64,000 nucleotides of DNA from Nocardia jinanensis (GCF_014645735.1 NZ_BMMH01000008.1:145092-209091); one strand, 5' to 3'. Positions 25,455 to 33,990 are shown, numbered from the stretch's first letter. Program-made: numbers and translations. The notes: a model not told the origin generated them from the letters alone.

Positions 25455-26726
25455 TCAGAGGCCGATCCGGCCCTCGACAGCGGCGAGACCGATATCCGAA
25501 CGGTAGTGACCACCGGTCAGTTTGATCCCGGCCAGCCGGTCGTAGGCGGCCTCCCGGGCCGCGACCAGATCGGCACCGGTACCGACGATACTGAGCACCC
25601 GGCCACCCGCGGATATCAGCGCACCGTCCGCACGCAGCGCCGTACCGGCGTGCAGCACAGTTGCCGCGTCGTCGGTCGCCGCATCCCCGGCTCCGGTGAT
25701 CACATCGCCGGAGCGGGGCCGGGCCGGATAGTATTCCGCGGCCAGTACCACGGTGACCGCGGAGCCACCGCGCCAGCGCGGGGCGGGGACATCGGCCAAC
25801 GTCCCGGTCGCGGTGGCGTACAACAGTTCCCCGAGCGGGCTCTCCAGCAACGACAGCACCGCCTGCGTCTCCGGATCACCGAAGCGGCAGTTGAACTCCA
25901 CCACCGCGGGGCCCGCCTCCCCCATCGCCAGCCCGGCGTACAGGAGTCCGCTGAAAGAGTCTCCGCGCCGGACCAATTCGGCGGCCACCGGCGCGACAAC
26001 TTCATCGACGATCTGCTCGACCGCGCTGCCGGGCAGCCATGGCAGCGGTGTGTAGGCACCCATTCCGCCGGTGTTGGGCCCGGTATCGCCGTCACCGACC
26101 CGCTTGTGATCCTGCGCGGGCAGCAGCGGCACCACCGTCTCCCCGTCGACCAGGCAGAACAGTGATACCTCCGGCCCGTCCAGGAAAGACTCCAGCAGCA
26201 CCGGATGCCCCTGTTCGAGCAGTTCGGCGGCATGCCCGCGGGCGTCCGAACGATCCGGCGTCACCACCACACCCTTACCGGCGGCCAGCCCGTCGTCCTT
26301 CACCACCCAGGTCGGGCCGAAACGGTCCAGGGCCGCGTCCAATTCGGCAGGGGTGTCCACGATCTCGCTGTGCGCGGTACGCACCCCGGCCGCCGCCATC
26401 ACATCCTTGGCGAACGCCTTCGACCCCTCGATCCGGGCCGCGGCGGCCGATGGACCGAAACAGGCGATCCCGGCCGCGCGCACCGCATCGGCCACCCCCA
26501 GCACCAGCGGCACCTCCGGACCGATCACCACCAGATCCGCAGCCGCCTCCCGGGCCAGCGCGGCCACCGATTCCCCGGAACTCGGGTCCACCGGCCGCAC
26601 TTGCGCGTGCTGCGCGATACCGGCGTTACCGGGCGCGGCGACGATCGCGCTCACCGCCGGATCACGGCGCAGCGCAAGGACGAGGGCGTGTTCACGGGCT
26701 CCGGAACCGATGACGAGTACTCGCAC
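25455..26726 (-). CDS. purD: Phosphoribosylamine-glycine ligase (GAR synthetase)
   Basis: PurD joins glycine to phosphoribosylamine, the second purine step. It is an ATP-grasp enzyme: MRVLVIGSGAREHAL at the N-terminus, WVVKDDGLAAGKGVVV ATP loop, QDHKRVGDGDTGPNTGGMGAYTP, and the metal-binding FNCRFGDPETQ. 423 residues, normal length. It stands alone on the minus strand, convergent with the SLT gene and separated by 188 bp from a divergent PH-domain gene. Confidence 0.97.
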   Translation of the reverse strand: MRVLVIGSGAREHALVLALRRDPAVSAIVAAPGNAGIAQHAQVRPVDPSSGESVAALAREAAADLVVIGPEVPLVLGVADAVRAAGIACFGPSAAAARIEGSKAFAKDVMAAAGVRTAHSEIVDTPAELDAALDRFGPTWVVKDDGLAAGKGVVVTPDRSDARGHAAELLEQGHPVLLESFLDGPEVSLFCLVDGETVVPLLPAQDHKRVGDGDTGPNTGGMGAYTPLPWLPGSAVEQIVDEVVAPVAAELVRRGDSFSGLLYAGLAMGEAGPAVVEFNCRFGDPETQAVLSLLESPLGELLYATATGTLADVPAPRWRGGSAVTVVLAAEYYPARPRSGDVITGAGDAATDDAATVLHAGTALRADGALISAGGRVLSIVGTGADLVAAREAAYDRLAGIKLTGGHYRSDIGLAAVEGRIGL

Positions 26727-26914
26727 CCGGACAGCTTATAGGTGCGGTATCGGCCTCCGTCGGGGCAGGTTCACCCCCGGACCCCGCCCGGTACCAGCAA
26801 GTTCACCGCGCCGACGGCCGACTGTGGATGATGGTGGAAACACCCTGAACGGGTGGGTAACCCGCGTGCCGGGCCCCAACGACCCCGGCGCGCGCATACG
26901 GGAGGACGTGCGCG

Positions 26915-27292
26915 ATGGGTCTGATGGACGGAATCATGGGGAATGCCGGACAGGTGGAGCCGGCCCGGGCCCAACAGGAATATCAACGGCTACTCGGCAA
27001 CGGAGAACAGGTCTACTCGGCCTACATCCTGGTCCGTGACGCCATGCTGTTCACCAACCGGCGTCTCATCCTCATCGACAAACAGGGCCTGTCCGGGCGG
27101 AAGGTGAGCTACCACAGCATCCCCTACCGCTCGATCACCCATTTCGCGGTGGAAACGGCGGGCACCTTCGATCTGGACGCGGAACTGGTGCTGTGGATCG
27201 CCGGCACCGACACACCCCTGCAGAAGAAGTTCAATCGCCAGGTCGACATCTACGAGGTCCAGGGCATCCTGTCCCACTTCGTCGGAGCGTGA
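26915..27292 (+). CDS. PH-domain protein (bacterial bPH_1 type)
   Basis: A 125-residue single-domain protein. LGNGEQVYSAYILVRDAMLFTNRRLILIDKQG, written here only as a guide and broken by no motif, is the strand pattern of bacterial pleckstrin-homology-like proteins, followed by YHSIPYRSITHFAVET. There is no signal or membrane segment. The role of these proteins is unknown; some associate with membranes or stress responses. It is divergent from purD. Confidence 0.8.
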   Translation: MGLMDGIMGNAGQVEPARAQQEYQRLLGNGEQVYSAYILVRDAMLFTNRRLILIDKQGLSGRKVSYHSIPYRSITHFAVETAGTFDLDAELVLWIAGTDTPLQKKFNRQVDIYEVQGILSHFVGA

Positions 27293-27418
27293 TGCGACAC
27301 TGCGATACTGCGATACCTCCGCCTTTCGCTGCGGCCTCCGCGGACCGCGTGTACCAGCCTCGGGAGAGGAGCGGTCGACGCCACCTGCCCCGTGCTGCCA
27401 CGGCGCCATGAACACAAC

Positions 27419-27442
27419 CCCCGCGACGCCGCGGGCGGCGCC
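27419..27442. repeat. Second copy of the 24-bp hairpin repeat
   Basis: This stem-loop matches 19654-19677 at 23 of 24 positions. It lies 20 bp upstream of the second HIT gene and downstream of the PH-domain gene, so it could end the latter's transcript or lie in the leader of the former. Confidence 0.6.
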
Positions 27443-27462
27443 GAAAGCACTAGTCTCGGTCC

Positions 27463-27888
27463 ATGGCTTCTGTTTTCAGTGCGATCATCGCGGGTGACCT
27501 GCCGGGCCGGTTCGTCTGGGAGGACGACGAATTCGTCGGGTTCCTCACCATCGCTCCGGTGACCCCCGGGCACACCCTCGTGGTCCCCCGGAAGGAGATC
27601 GATCAGTGGCAGGACCTCGACCCCGAGGTCTTCGCACGCCTGAACGGGGTCGCGCAGAAGATCGGGCAGGCCGTGCGCGCGGCCTGGGACGCGCCGCGCG
27701 CGGGGCTGCTGATCGCCGGGCTCGAGGTTCCGCATCTGCACGTACATGTGTTCCCGGCGTTCACCATGGGCAATTTCGATATCTCCGGGGCCGATCCGAA
27801 CCCGGCGCCGGAAACCCTCGACGACGCGCAGGCGCGGATCAAGCAGGCATTGCGCGACCTCGGCTACGGCGCGAACGTTCCGGCCTGA
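27463..27888 (+). CDS. HIT-family protein, Rv0759c-like
   Basis: 141 residues, histidine triad HLHVHVFP at about 91-98, with SVFSAIIAGDLPGRFVWEDDEFVGF opening the fold. In Mtb a HIT gene is convergent with phoR in just this way, which supports orthology. It differs from the HIT protein at 18778 in the C-terminal half. Its stop and the phoR stop sit inside one 15-bp palindrome. Confidence 0.9.
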   Translation: MASVFSAIIAGDLPGRFVWEDDEFVGFLTIAPVTPGHTLVVPRKEIDQWQDLDPEVFARLNGVAQKIGQAVRAAWDAPRAGLLIAGLEVPHLHVHVFPAFTMGNFDISGADPNPAPETLDDAQARIKQALRDLGYGANVPA

Positions 27889-27896
27889 ATCAGGCC
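27882..27896. terminator. Palindrome spanning two convergent stop codons
   Basis: GGCCTGAATCAGGCC is an exact inverted repeat around a central A. The left arm supplies TGA for the HIT gene, the right arm TGA for phoR on the other strand. The genes are one base apart. The palindrome may act as a short bidirectional terminator, or arise from the two facing stop contexts. Confidence 0.45.
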
Positions 27897-29407
27897 TCGT
27901 CCCCGCTGCCCGATGCCGCGGCGGCCGTTTCCGGCCGGTTGCGCGGTAGCCGCACCGTGAAGGTGGCGCCCACCCCGGGTTCACTGTGCACCTCCACGGT
28001 GCCGCCGTGCGCGGTCACCAGCGCCTGCACGATCGACAGGCCCAGTCCGGTACCGCCGCTGCCGCGGCTGCGCGAATCGTCGGCCCGATAGAACCGCTCG
28101 AAAACCCGCGCTGCCTGGTCCGGCGCCATCCCCGGACCGGTATCGGCCACCTCGAGCCGGACCTCGTCGCGGTCGGGGGTCAGCCGAACGGTCACCGTGG
28201 CGTCGGGCGGTGTGTGCACGAGCGCGTTGTTCAGCAGATTCGCCAGCACCTGCCGTAACCGGGCGGCGTCGCCCGGTACCTCCGCGGTGCCGGAGCCGGG
28301 CCGCACCTCGAATCGGATCGTATGCTCCGGGTCGCGGCGGCCCTGCGCCGTAGCCACCGCGCGCGCACTGTGTACGGCGTCGCTGGTCAACGTCAGCAGA
28401 TCGACCGGGGCGTGCTCGACGGGACGCTCGGCATCGAGCCGGGCCAGCATCAGCAGATCCTCGACCAGCAGTCCCATCCGCTTCGACTCCCGTTCGATGC
28501 GGTCGAGCAGCATATCCGTATCACCGGTGGCGCCCTGCCGGTACAACTCGGCGAAACCTTTGATGGTGGTCAGCGGCGTCCGCAGTTCGTGGCTGGCGTC
28601 GGCGACGAACCGGCGCATCTTCTCCTCGGACCGCCGCGCCGCCTCCTCCGAAGCCTCGGTCGCGGCGAAACCCCGCTGGATCTGCGCCAGCATCGAATTC
28701 AGCGACTGTGCCAACCGGTCGACCTCGGTGTTGGTCCCGCGCATCGGCACCCGCCGATGCAGATCCCCGGCCGCGATATCGGCGGCGGTCTCCTCCACCT
28801 CGACCAGACGGCGCAGACTACGCCTGATCACGAAGTACGCGGCCACCGCCAGCACCGCCAGCACCAATGCCCCGATCACCAACTCCAGGACAACGAGTCG
28901 CTCGACGATCTCCTCGGTCTCGTCCAGCCGCTGCGCCACCACGCTGGTGCCCCGGGAATTCTCCGTGTACCGAACCCGCCACTGTCCGGAACCGCCGTCG
29001 GCCGTCCCCGTGGTGAAGGTTCCCGGTCGCATATCTCGCGGCAGCTCGGGCGCTCCGTTACCGATATCGGACTGGAGATACAACCTGCCGAAATCATCTT
29101 CGACCCGCGCGTAGTACGGCACGGAGGGTCGCTCCAGACCCGGCTCGCCCGGCAGCGGTGGCGGCCTGTTACCGGGACGTGCCCAGGTCTGCGCCTGCTG
29201 CTCCAGTTGCTGATCCACCCGATCGATCAACGCGGCGCGCAGGGCCGACGTCACCGCCACCCCTGAAGCCAGCAATCCCGCGGCCGCCAACGCGACCAGA
29301 GCCAATACGAGTGTCACCCGCAACGGAACTGCCGCGAGCCGCCCGGCGGGGCCCCGGCGCCGAGCCGGAACCGCCGGCGACGCGACAGGAAGATCCTCGG
29401 TATTCAC
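27890..29407 (-). CDS. phoR: Sensor histidine kinase PhoR
   Basis: 505 residues. Membrane helices at about 30-52 and 172-194 enclose a roughly 120-residue extracytoplasmic sensor. HAMP is at about 195-247, the H-box with His273 (VADASHELRTPLT), the N-box NLLNNALVH, then DTGPGM, FERFYR and GGTGLGLSI. All kinase boxes are intact. The GTG start overlaps the phoP stop as GTGA. With PhoP it should form the pair that in mycobacteria controls envelope lipids and acid response; the signal here is inferred, not shown. Confidence 0.93.
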   Translation of the reverse strand: MNTEDLPVASPAVPARRRGPAGRLAAVPLRVTLVLALVALAAAGLLASGVAVTSALRAALIDRVDQQLEQQAQTWARPGNRPPPLPGEPGLERPSVPYYARVEDDFGRLYLQSDIGNGAPELPRDMRPGTFTTGTADGGSGQWRVRYTENSRGTSVVAQRLDETEEIVERLVVLELVIGALVLAVLAVAAYFVIRRSLRRLVEVEETAADIAAGDLHRRVPMRGTNTEVDRLAQSLNSMLAQIQRGFAATEASEEAARRSEEKMRRFVADASHELRTPLTTIKGFAELYRQGATGDTDMLLDRIERESKRMGLLVEDLLMLARLDAERPVEHAPVDLLTLTSDAVHSARAVATAQGRRDPEHTIRFEVRPGSGTAEVPGDAARLRQVLANLLNNALVHTPPDATVTVRLTPDRDEVRLEVADTGPGMAPDQAARVFERFYRADDSRSRGSGGTGLGLSIVQALVTAHGGTVEVHSEPGVGATFTVRLPRNRPETAAAASGSGDEA

Positions 29408-30126
29408 GACCGGCCGGCGGATTCGCGCATCACATAGCCGACCCCGCGCAAAGTATGGATCAGCCGCTGCGGGCCGGTATCGACCTTCTTGCGCAGATAC
29501 GACACATAGGTCTCCACCACGCCGACCTCCCCACCGAAGTCGTAACGCCAGACATGATCCAGAATCCGCGGCTTACTCAGCACGGTCCCCGCGTTCACCA
29601 TGAAATAACGCAGCAGTGTGAACTCGGTGGGTGATAACGCCACCGGCTCCCCGGCCTTGAACACCTCGTGGGTGTCGTCGTCCAACTCGATATCGGCGAA
29701 TCGGATCCGCGACCGCTCCCGGGCCGGCGCGCTCCCCCCGGCCCGGCGCAGGATGACCCGCAGCCGCGCCACGACCTCTTCCAAACTGAACGGCTTGGTG
29801 ACATAGTCGTCGGCACCCAGCGTCAAACCGGTCACCTTGTCCTGGATATCGTCCCGGGCGGTCAGGAACAACACGGGCGCATCGATACCGTCGGCCCGCA
29901 ATCGCCGCAGCAACCCGAACCCGTCCATCCCCGGCATCATCACATCGACGATCAACGCGTCGGGCCGGAACCCGCGCGCCACATCCAGCGCCTGCGCACC
30001 ATCGGCCGCGGACGCCACCTCGAACCCCTGGAACCGCAAGCTCACGGTCAGCAATTCGACGATCATCGCCTCGTCGTCGACGACCAGCACCCGCGCTTCG
30101 GGCGCTCCGCCCTGCGCACCACTCAT
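29404..30126 (-). CDS. phoP: Response regulator PhoP (OmpR family)
   Basis: The ATG at 30126 gives 240 residues; an upstream frame to 30168 is open but unlike the family. The receiver domain has Asp17/Asp18, phospho-acceptor Asp61 (LIVDVMMPGMDG), Thr89 (FLTARD) and Lys111 (VTKPF). The C-terminal winged helix runs SLSP-like VALSPTEFTLLRYF to DHVWRYDFGG and TLRGVGYVMRE, extremely close to Mtb PhoP. First gene of the phoP-phoR pair; its promoter region contains repeat copy C. Confidence 0.95.
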   Translation of the reverse strand: MSGAQGGAPEARVLVVDDEAMIVELLTVSLRFQGFEVASAADGAQALDVARGFRPDALIVDVMMPGMDGFGLLRRLRADGIDAPVLFLTARDDIQDKVTGLTLGADDYVTKPFSLEEVVARLRVILRRAGGSAPARERSRIRFADIELDDDTHEVFKAGEPVALSPTEFTLLRYFMVNAGTVLSKPRILDHVWRYDFGGEVGVVETYVSYLRKKVDTGPQRLIHTLRGVGYVMRESAGRS

Positions 30127-30184
30127 GCCACCCATCCTGACCCACACCCCTGGCATCTCACTGCGCACTCGCTGTGAACAAGCT

Positions 30185-30309
30185 GTGTCTGATTGCGGCG
30201 CCTGCGGCGCCGCGGGGGCGGGGCCCTATCAACCCCGGTTCTTCACTCCTTCGCTCAGTCGCTGCGCTCCTTCGCTACGTCGCTCCAGAACCGGGGCGGG
30301 CCCCGCCAC
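30185..30309. repeat. Interspersed hairpin element, copy C
   Basis: GTGTCTGATT, then the same small GGCGCC-based hairpin as copy B, then the 87-bp core at 30219-30305. The core differs from copy B by a single T-to-C change in the internal-loop CCCTATTAACC. The GTGGACCA tail of A and B is absent. It lies 59 bp upstream of the phoP start and 174 bp beyond the otsA stop, at the boundary between the two synteny blocks of the window. Confidence 0.92.
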
Positions 30310-30483
30310 GCATCTCGCCTTCACAACCAAACCCACACCCCGCCTACACGTGCAAGCCCACCCCGCCTTCACAAGCAGATCGATATCCGCCCCTTCGTAA
30401 GCAGGTCAACATCCCCACCCCACGAACCGGATTGCCCGCGCCCCACTCGCCCGGCTCACTTCCGGAGCATGCACTCGCGCCAG
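30310..30483. other. Gap between copy C and otsA
   Basis: About 174 bp downstream of otsA with repeated CACCCCGCCT/CACAAGCAG-like phrases near 30337-30400 but no exact longer repeat. No gene or clear terminator is seen. Confidence 0.4.
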
Positions 30484-32133
30484 CTAGTCGTCGTGCGGCC
30501 CGGCATCCTCGTAATCGTGGTTGGTGTCGGCCATCAGCGCCTTCCCCGCGACCTGCCCCTGGCCGAGTGCGTCCAGGAACGCCCGCGCCCACCGGTCCAC
30601 ATCGTGGGCGAGTACCTGCCGGCGCAGGGAACGCATGCGGCGGCGGCGGGTTTCGCGGTCGTCGGTGAGGGCGTCGACTATGGCGTCTTTCACGCTGTCC
30701 AGGTCGTGGGGGTTGCACAGGTACGACTGGCGGAGTTCGGCGGCGGCGCCGGTGAACTCGCTGAGCACCAGCGTGCCGTTGAGACCGGAGTGGCAGGCCA
30801 CGTATTCCTTGGCGACCAGGTTCATACCGTCGCGCAGGGGGGTCACCAGCATCACGTCGGAGGCGACGAAGAAGGAGATGAGTTCTTCGCGCGCGATCGG
30901 ACGGTGCAGGTAGTGCACGACCGGGTAGCCGACCCGGGCGAACTCGCCGTTGATGCGGCCGACCTGCCGTTCGATATCGCCGCGCATCTGGATATAGCTC
31001 TCGACCCGTTCCCGGCTGGGGGTGGCCAGCTGCACCATCACAGTTTCCGTCGGGTCGATACGGCCCTCGGCCAGGAGTTCTTCGAGGGCATTGAGCCGGA
31101 TGTCGATACCTTTGGTGTAGTCGAGGCGGTCGACACCGAGCAGGATGTTCTTGGGGCTGCCGAGTTCGGCGCGGATGCGGGCGGCGCGTTCACGGACCGA
31201 GCGCCGGCGGGAGTGTTCGTCGAGACCGGCGGAGTCGATGGAGATCGGGAAGGCACCGACGCGGACCGCCCGGAATCCGACCTGGACGACGCCCATCTTC
31301 GACCGCACACCGACGGTGCCGCGGGAGGTGGGCTGACCGGCGAGGCGCCGGGCCAGGTACAAGAAGTTCTGGGCGCCGCCGGGCAGGTGGAAACCGATCA
31401 GGTCGGCGCCGAGCAGGCCCTCCACGATCTCGGTGCGCCACGGCATCTGCATGAACAGTTCCACGGGTGGGAACGGGATGTGCAGGAAGAATCCGATGGT
31501 GAGGTCCGGGCGCAGCATCCGCAGCATCTTGGGCACGAGTTGCAGCTGGTAGTCCTGTACCCAGACGGTCGCGCCCTCGGCGGCGACTTTCGCGGTCTCC
31601 TCCGCGAAACGCCGATTCACCTGGACGTAGGCCGACCACCAAGCCCGGTTGTAGACGGGGCGGACGATGACGTCGTGATACAGCGGCCACAGAGTGGCGT
31701 TGGAGAACCCCTCGTAATAGTGAGCGACCTCCTGCGCCGACAGCGGCACCGGATACAGTTCCAGCCCGTCCTCGACGATGGGGTCGACGTCGACATCCGG
31801 TACACCGGCCCAGCCGACCCAGGCGCCCCGATTACTGCGCAGGACCGGTTCGAGAGCGGTCACCAGGCCACCGGGACTGCGCTTCCAGCGGCTGCTGCCG
31901 TCGGGGAGCTTCTCCAGGTCGACCGGTAGCCGGTTGGCCACGACCACGAAGCCGGAACCGGCCCCGCGCTCGCGCAGGGGTTCGGCGTCCACCGCTTCGG
32001 GGAGGGCCTCGGCCGGATCGATCGGACTCTCTACCGGCCCGGAGCCGTTATGATCTCCGGGTCGGTCCGCGGACACGGCGGATTCATCCTCGGGGGTGGA
32101 ATCGCTGGACGGCTGATCGGTCATCTGGTCCAC
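30484..32133 (-). CDS. otsA: Alpha,alpha-trehalose-phosphate synthase (UDP-forming)
   Basis: A GT20 glycosyltransferase joining glucose from UDP- or GDP/ADP-glucose to glucose-6-phosphate to make trehalose-6-phosphate, a stress solute and precursor of trehalose mycolates. Recognised parts are SPGGLVTALEP, WVQDYQLQLVP, FFLHIPFPP, DRLDYTKGID and the donor-binding TPLRDGMNLVAKEY. The N-terminal 60 residues are acidic and disordered. The GTG start at 32133 or an ATG three codons later is possible. A small conserved gene lies 80 bp upstream, as Rv3489 precedes Rv3490 in Mtb. Confidence 0.95.
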   Translation of the reverse strand: MDQMTDQPSSDSTPEDESAVSADRPGDHNGSGPVESPIDPAEALPEAVDAEPLRERGAGSGFVVVANRLPVDLEKLPDGSSRWKRSPGGLVTALEPVLRSNRGAWVGWAGVPDVDVDPIVEDGLELYPVPLSAQEVAHYYEGFSNATLWPLYHDVIVRPVYNRAWWSAYVQVNRRFAEETAKVAAEGATVWVQDYQLQLVPKMLRMLRPDLTIGFFLHIPFPPVELFMQMPWRTEIVEGLLGADLIGFHLPGGAQNFLYLARRLAGQPTSRGTVGVRSKMGVVQVGFRAVRVGAFPISIDSAGLDEHSRRRSVRERAARIRAELGSPKNILLGVDRLDYTKGIDIRLNALEELLAEGRIDPTETVMVQLATPSRERVESYIQMRGDIERQVGRINGEFARVGYPVVHYLHRPIAREELISFFVASDVMLVTPLRDGMNLVAKEYVACHSGLNGTLVLSEFTGAAAELRQSYLCNPHDLDSVKDAIVDALTDDRETRRRRMRSLRRQVLAHDVDRWARAFLDALGQGQVAGKALMADTNHDYEDAGPHDD

Positions 32134-32213
32134 TCACGCATCCTTTGCGCGGCGCTGAACGCCATGTAGTTGTGTGTGTGTCCGCCGACGTCGCCGTTGG
32201 CGCCGGCGGCTGT

Positions 32214-32384
32214 TTACTCGGTGCGGACTCCCGGGCCGATACCGAGCATCGACAGGAGCATCCGACATTCGTCGGCATCGGCGGCATAGGCGGCCACGAC
32301 CCGCTGCGCCTGACGAGCGGTCTCGTCGGCGAGGGGTTCCAGTTCGTCGTCGGCGATACCGTTGGCGCTGCTCTTCGCGGCCAT
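32214..32384 (-). CDS. Small conserved hypothetical protein, Rv3489-like
   Basis: A 56-residue protein starting AAKSSANGIADDELEPLADE after Met, with GGGAGG seven bases before the ATG. It is acidic, helical and lacks signals. Size and position immediately upstream of otsA match the small unknown gene Rv3489 of Mtb, so a conserved two-gene unit is likely. The function is unknown; regulation or stabilisation of OtsA would be a guess. Confidence 0.7.
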   Translation of the reverse strand: MAAKSSANGIADDELEPLADETARQAQRVVAAYAADADECRMLLSMLGIGPGVRTE

Positions 32385-32528
32385 CTCGATCCTCCCGGCA
32401 GGTGCGCTTGTATGTGAAATGTCAATGGTATCTGCCGGGGGAAGTGGTCGCTCCCGCCGCGGGTAACGTGGCGGGCCCCCTGGGGCTATACCGTTGGCAG
32501 CAGAAACGATGAGGAAGGGGCCCGAAGC

Positions 32529-33362
32529 ATGCCGTTGGCCACGGTGAACGGAATATCGCTCAACTATCAGGTCAAGGGAGACCGCGCCAAGGGCACCGAC
32601 GTCAAAGGCGGCGGCCCGCTGGTGGTGCTGATCATGGGCACCGGTAGCCCCGGCCGCGTGTGGGAACTGCACCAGGTGCCGGCACTGCTGGCCGCCGGAT
32701 ACCGGGTGTGCACTTTCGACAACCGGGGTATAGCGCCCACCTACGAGGCCGCCGACGGGATGACCATCCACGAATTGGTGGCCGATACGGCGGCCCTGAT
32801 CGAATTCCTGGACGAGGGACCCGCGCTCGTAGCCGGCACCTCGATGGGCGCCCGGGTCGCGCAGGAACTCGCGCTCGCACGACCCGAACTGGTGCGCAAA
32901 GCGGTGTTCCTGGCCGGACACGGCCGGCTGGACCAGTTCCAGAAGGTGCTGTCGCTGGGCGAGCACGAGATGGATACGAACGAGGTGCAGCTGCCGGCGA
33001 AATACGATGCGGCGCTGACGGCGGTGATGAATCTCTCGCCGGCCACCATGGCCGATACGAACAAGGCCCGGGACTGGCTGGATCTGTTCGAGTTCACCGG
33101 TGGCCCGGTTCCCCCCGGCATCCGGGCCCAGCGCCGGATGGACCACGATTTCGATCGACTGCACGCCTACCGCGGTATCACCGTGCCCTGTCTGGCCGTC
33201 GGTTTCGCCGACGACCGGATGATCCCGCCGTACCTGGCCAGAGAGGTCGCCGACGCTGTTCCCGGCGGTCGCTACCAGGAGGTTCCCGATGCCGGCCACT
33301 ACGGCTATCTGGAGCGGCCGGACGCGGTGAACAAGATCTTGCTGGAATTCTTCGCCTCGTGA
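32529..33362 (+). CDS. Alpha/beta hydrolase
   Basis: 277 residues with the whole catalytic set: oxyanion HG replaced by MGTGSPG, nucleophile Ser in AGTSMGARVAQ at about 99, acid in VGFADDRMIPP, and His in AGHYGYLERPD. It belongs to the broad epoxide-hydrolase/esterase/thioesterase-like group; the substrate is unknown. It lies 148 bp before an mbtH gene on the same strand, which raises the possibility of a role in peptide natural-product synthesis, although no NRPS is in the window. Confidence 0.85.
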   Translation: MPLATVNGISLNYQVKGDRAKGTDVKGGGPLVVLIMGTGSPGRVWELHQVPALLAAGYRVCTFDNRGIAPTYEAADGMTIHELVADTAALIEFLDEGPALVAGTSMGARVAQELALARPELVRKAVFLAGHGRLDQFQKVLSLGEHEMDTNEVQLPAKYDAALTAVMNLSPATMADTNKARDWLDLFEFTGGPVPPGIRAQRRMDHDFDRLHAYRGITVPCLAVGFADDRMIPPYLAREVADAVPGGRYQEVPDAGHYGYLERPDAVNKILLEFFAS

Positions 33363-33510
33363 GGGGAGGGCCCAAAGCTAACGCCGAGCTTGCTAGTGTC
33401 GACACATCGTTTGGGTTCGCGACGCGGCAGCCGGATATCCAGACCCGAGCCGCCGGGGCGGGCCCACACAGATCCGAACCCACAACCCACGAGCACCCCA
33501 GTGAGGTGAA

Positions 33511-33741
33511 ATGAGCACCAACCCGTTCGACGACGAGGACGGCCGCTTCTTCGTTCTGGTCAACGACGAAGAACAGCACTCCCTGTGGCCCGCCTTCGCC
33601 GAGGTACCGGCCGGCTGGCGGGTGGTCTTCGGTGAGGACAGCCGTGCCGCCTGTGTGGAATACGTGGAGCAGAATTGGACCGATATGCGGCCCAAGAGCC
33701 TGCGTGACGCCATGGCGGCGGACGAGGCGGCCCGCAAGTAG
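33511..33741 (+). CDS. MbtH-family NRPS accessory protein
   Basis: 76 residues. NPFDDEDGRFFVLVNDEEQ, HSLWPAFAEVPAGW and the last conserved Trp in VEQNWTDMRPKSL are the full MbtH signature. MbtH proteins bind and activate adenylation domains of non-ribosomal peptide synthetases in the cytosol. No synthetase gene is nearby, so this is an orphan copy that may serve a distant cluster. A GAGGTG ribosome-binding site lies 6 bases upstream of the ATG. Confidence 0.93.
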   Translation: MSTNPFDDEDGRFFVLVNDEEQHSLWPAFAEVPAGWRVVFGEDSRAACVEYVEQNWTDMRPKSLRDAMAADEAARK

Positions 33742-33778
33742 GTCGCTCGCGGAGCCGGACGATCGGTACAACCGCTGT

Positions 33779-33801
33779 GCGACACCGCAATCAGGTGTCG
33801 C
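33779..33801 (+). terminator. Hairpin after mbtH
   Basis: GCGACACC and GGTGTCGC pair around a 7-nt loop, 38 bp beyond the mbtH stop and before tRNA-Thr. Confidence 0.55.
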
Positions 33802-33838
33802 GCGGCGGTCCCGTACGGTTATGATGGCTCCGCTTCTC

Positions 33839-33910
33839 GCCTCCTTAGCTCAGTGGTAGAGCACTCGCCTTGTAAGCGAAAGGTCGTCAGTTCAATCCTG
33901 ACAGGGGGCT
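33839..33910 (+). tRNA. tRNA-Thr (anticodon TGT)
   Basis: The cloverleaf can be drawn: acceptor GCCTCCT/AGGGGGC with one G-T pair, D-arm GCTC..GAGC, anticodon loop CTTGTAA with TGT, T-arm with TTCAATC and discriminator T. CCA is not encoded. It reads threonine ACA/ACG-type codons. A strong terminator follows eight bases later. Confidence 0.95.
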
Positions 33911-33917
33911 CCGGACG

Positions 33918-33960
33918 AAACCGCCGGTCCTGCCGCTGTCCGCGGCAGGACCGGCGGTTT
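33918..33960 (+). terminator. Strong terminator of tRNA-Thr
   Basis: A perfect 19-bp stem beginning AAACCGCCGG with loop TGTCC, followed by TTTCCGTTTT. This is a textbook intrinsic terminator. Confidence 0.9.
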
Positions 33961-33990
33961 CCGTTTTGCGGTCCAGTTCTCGGACAACGC

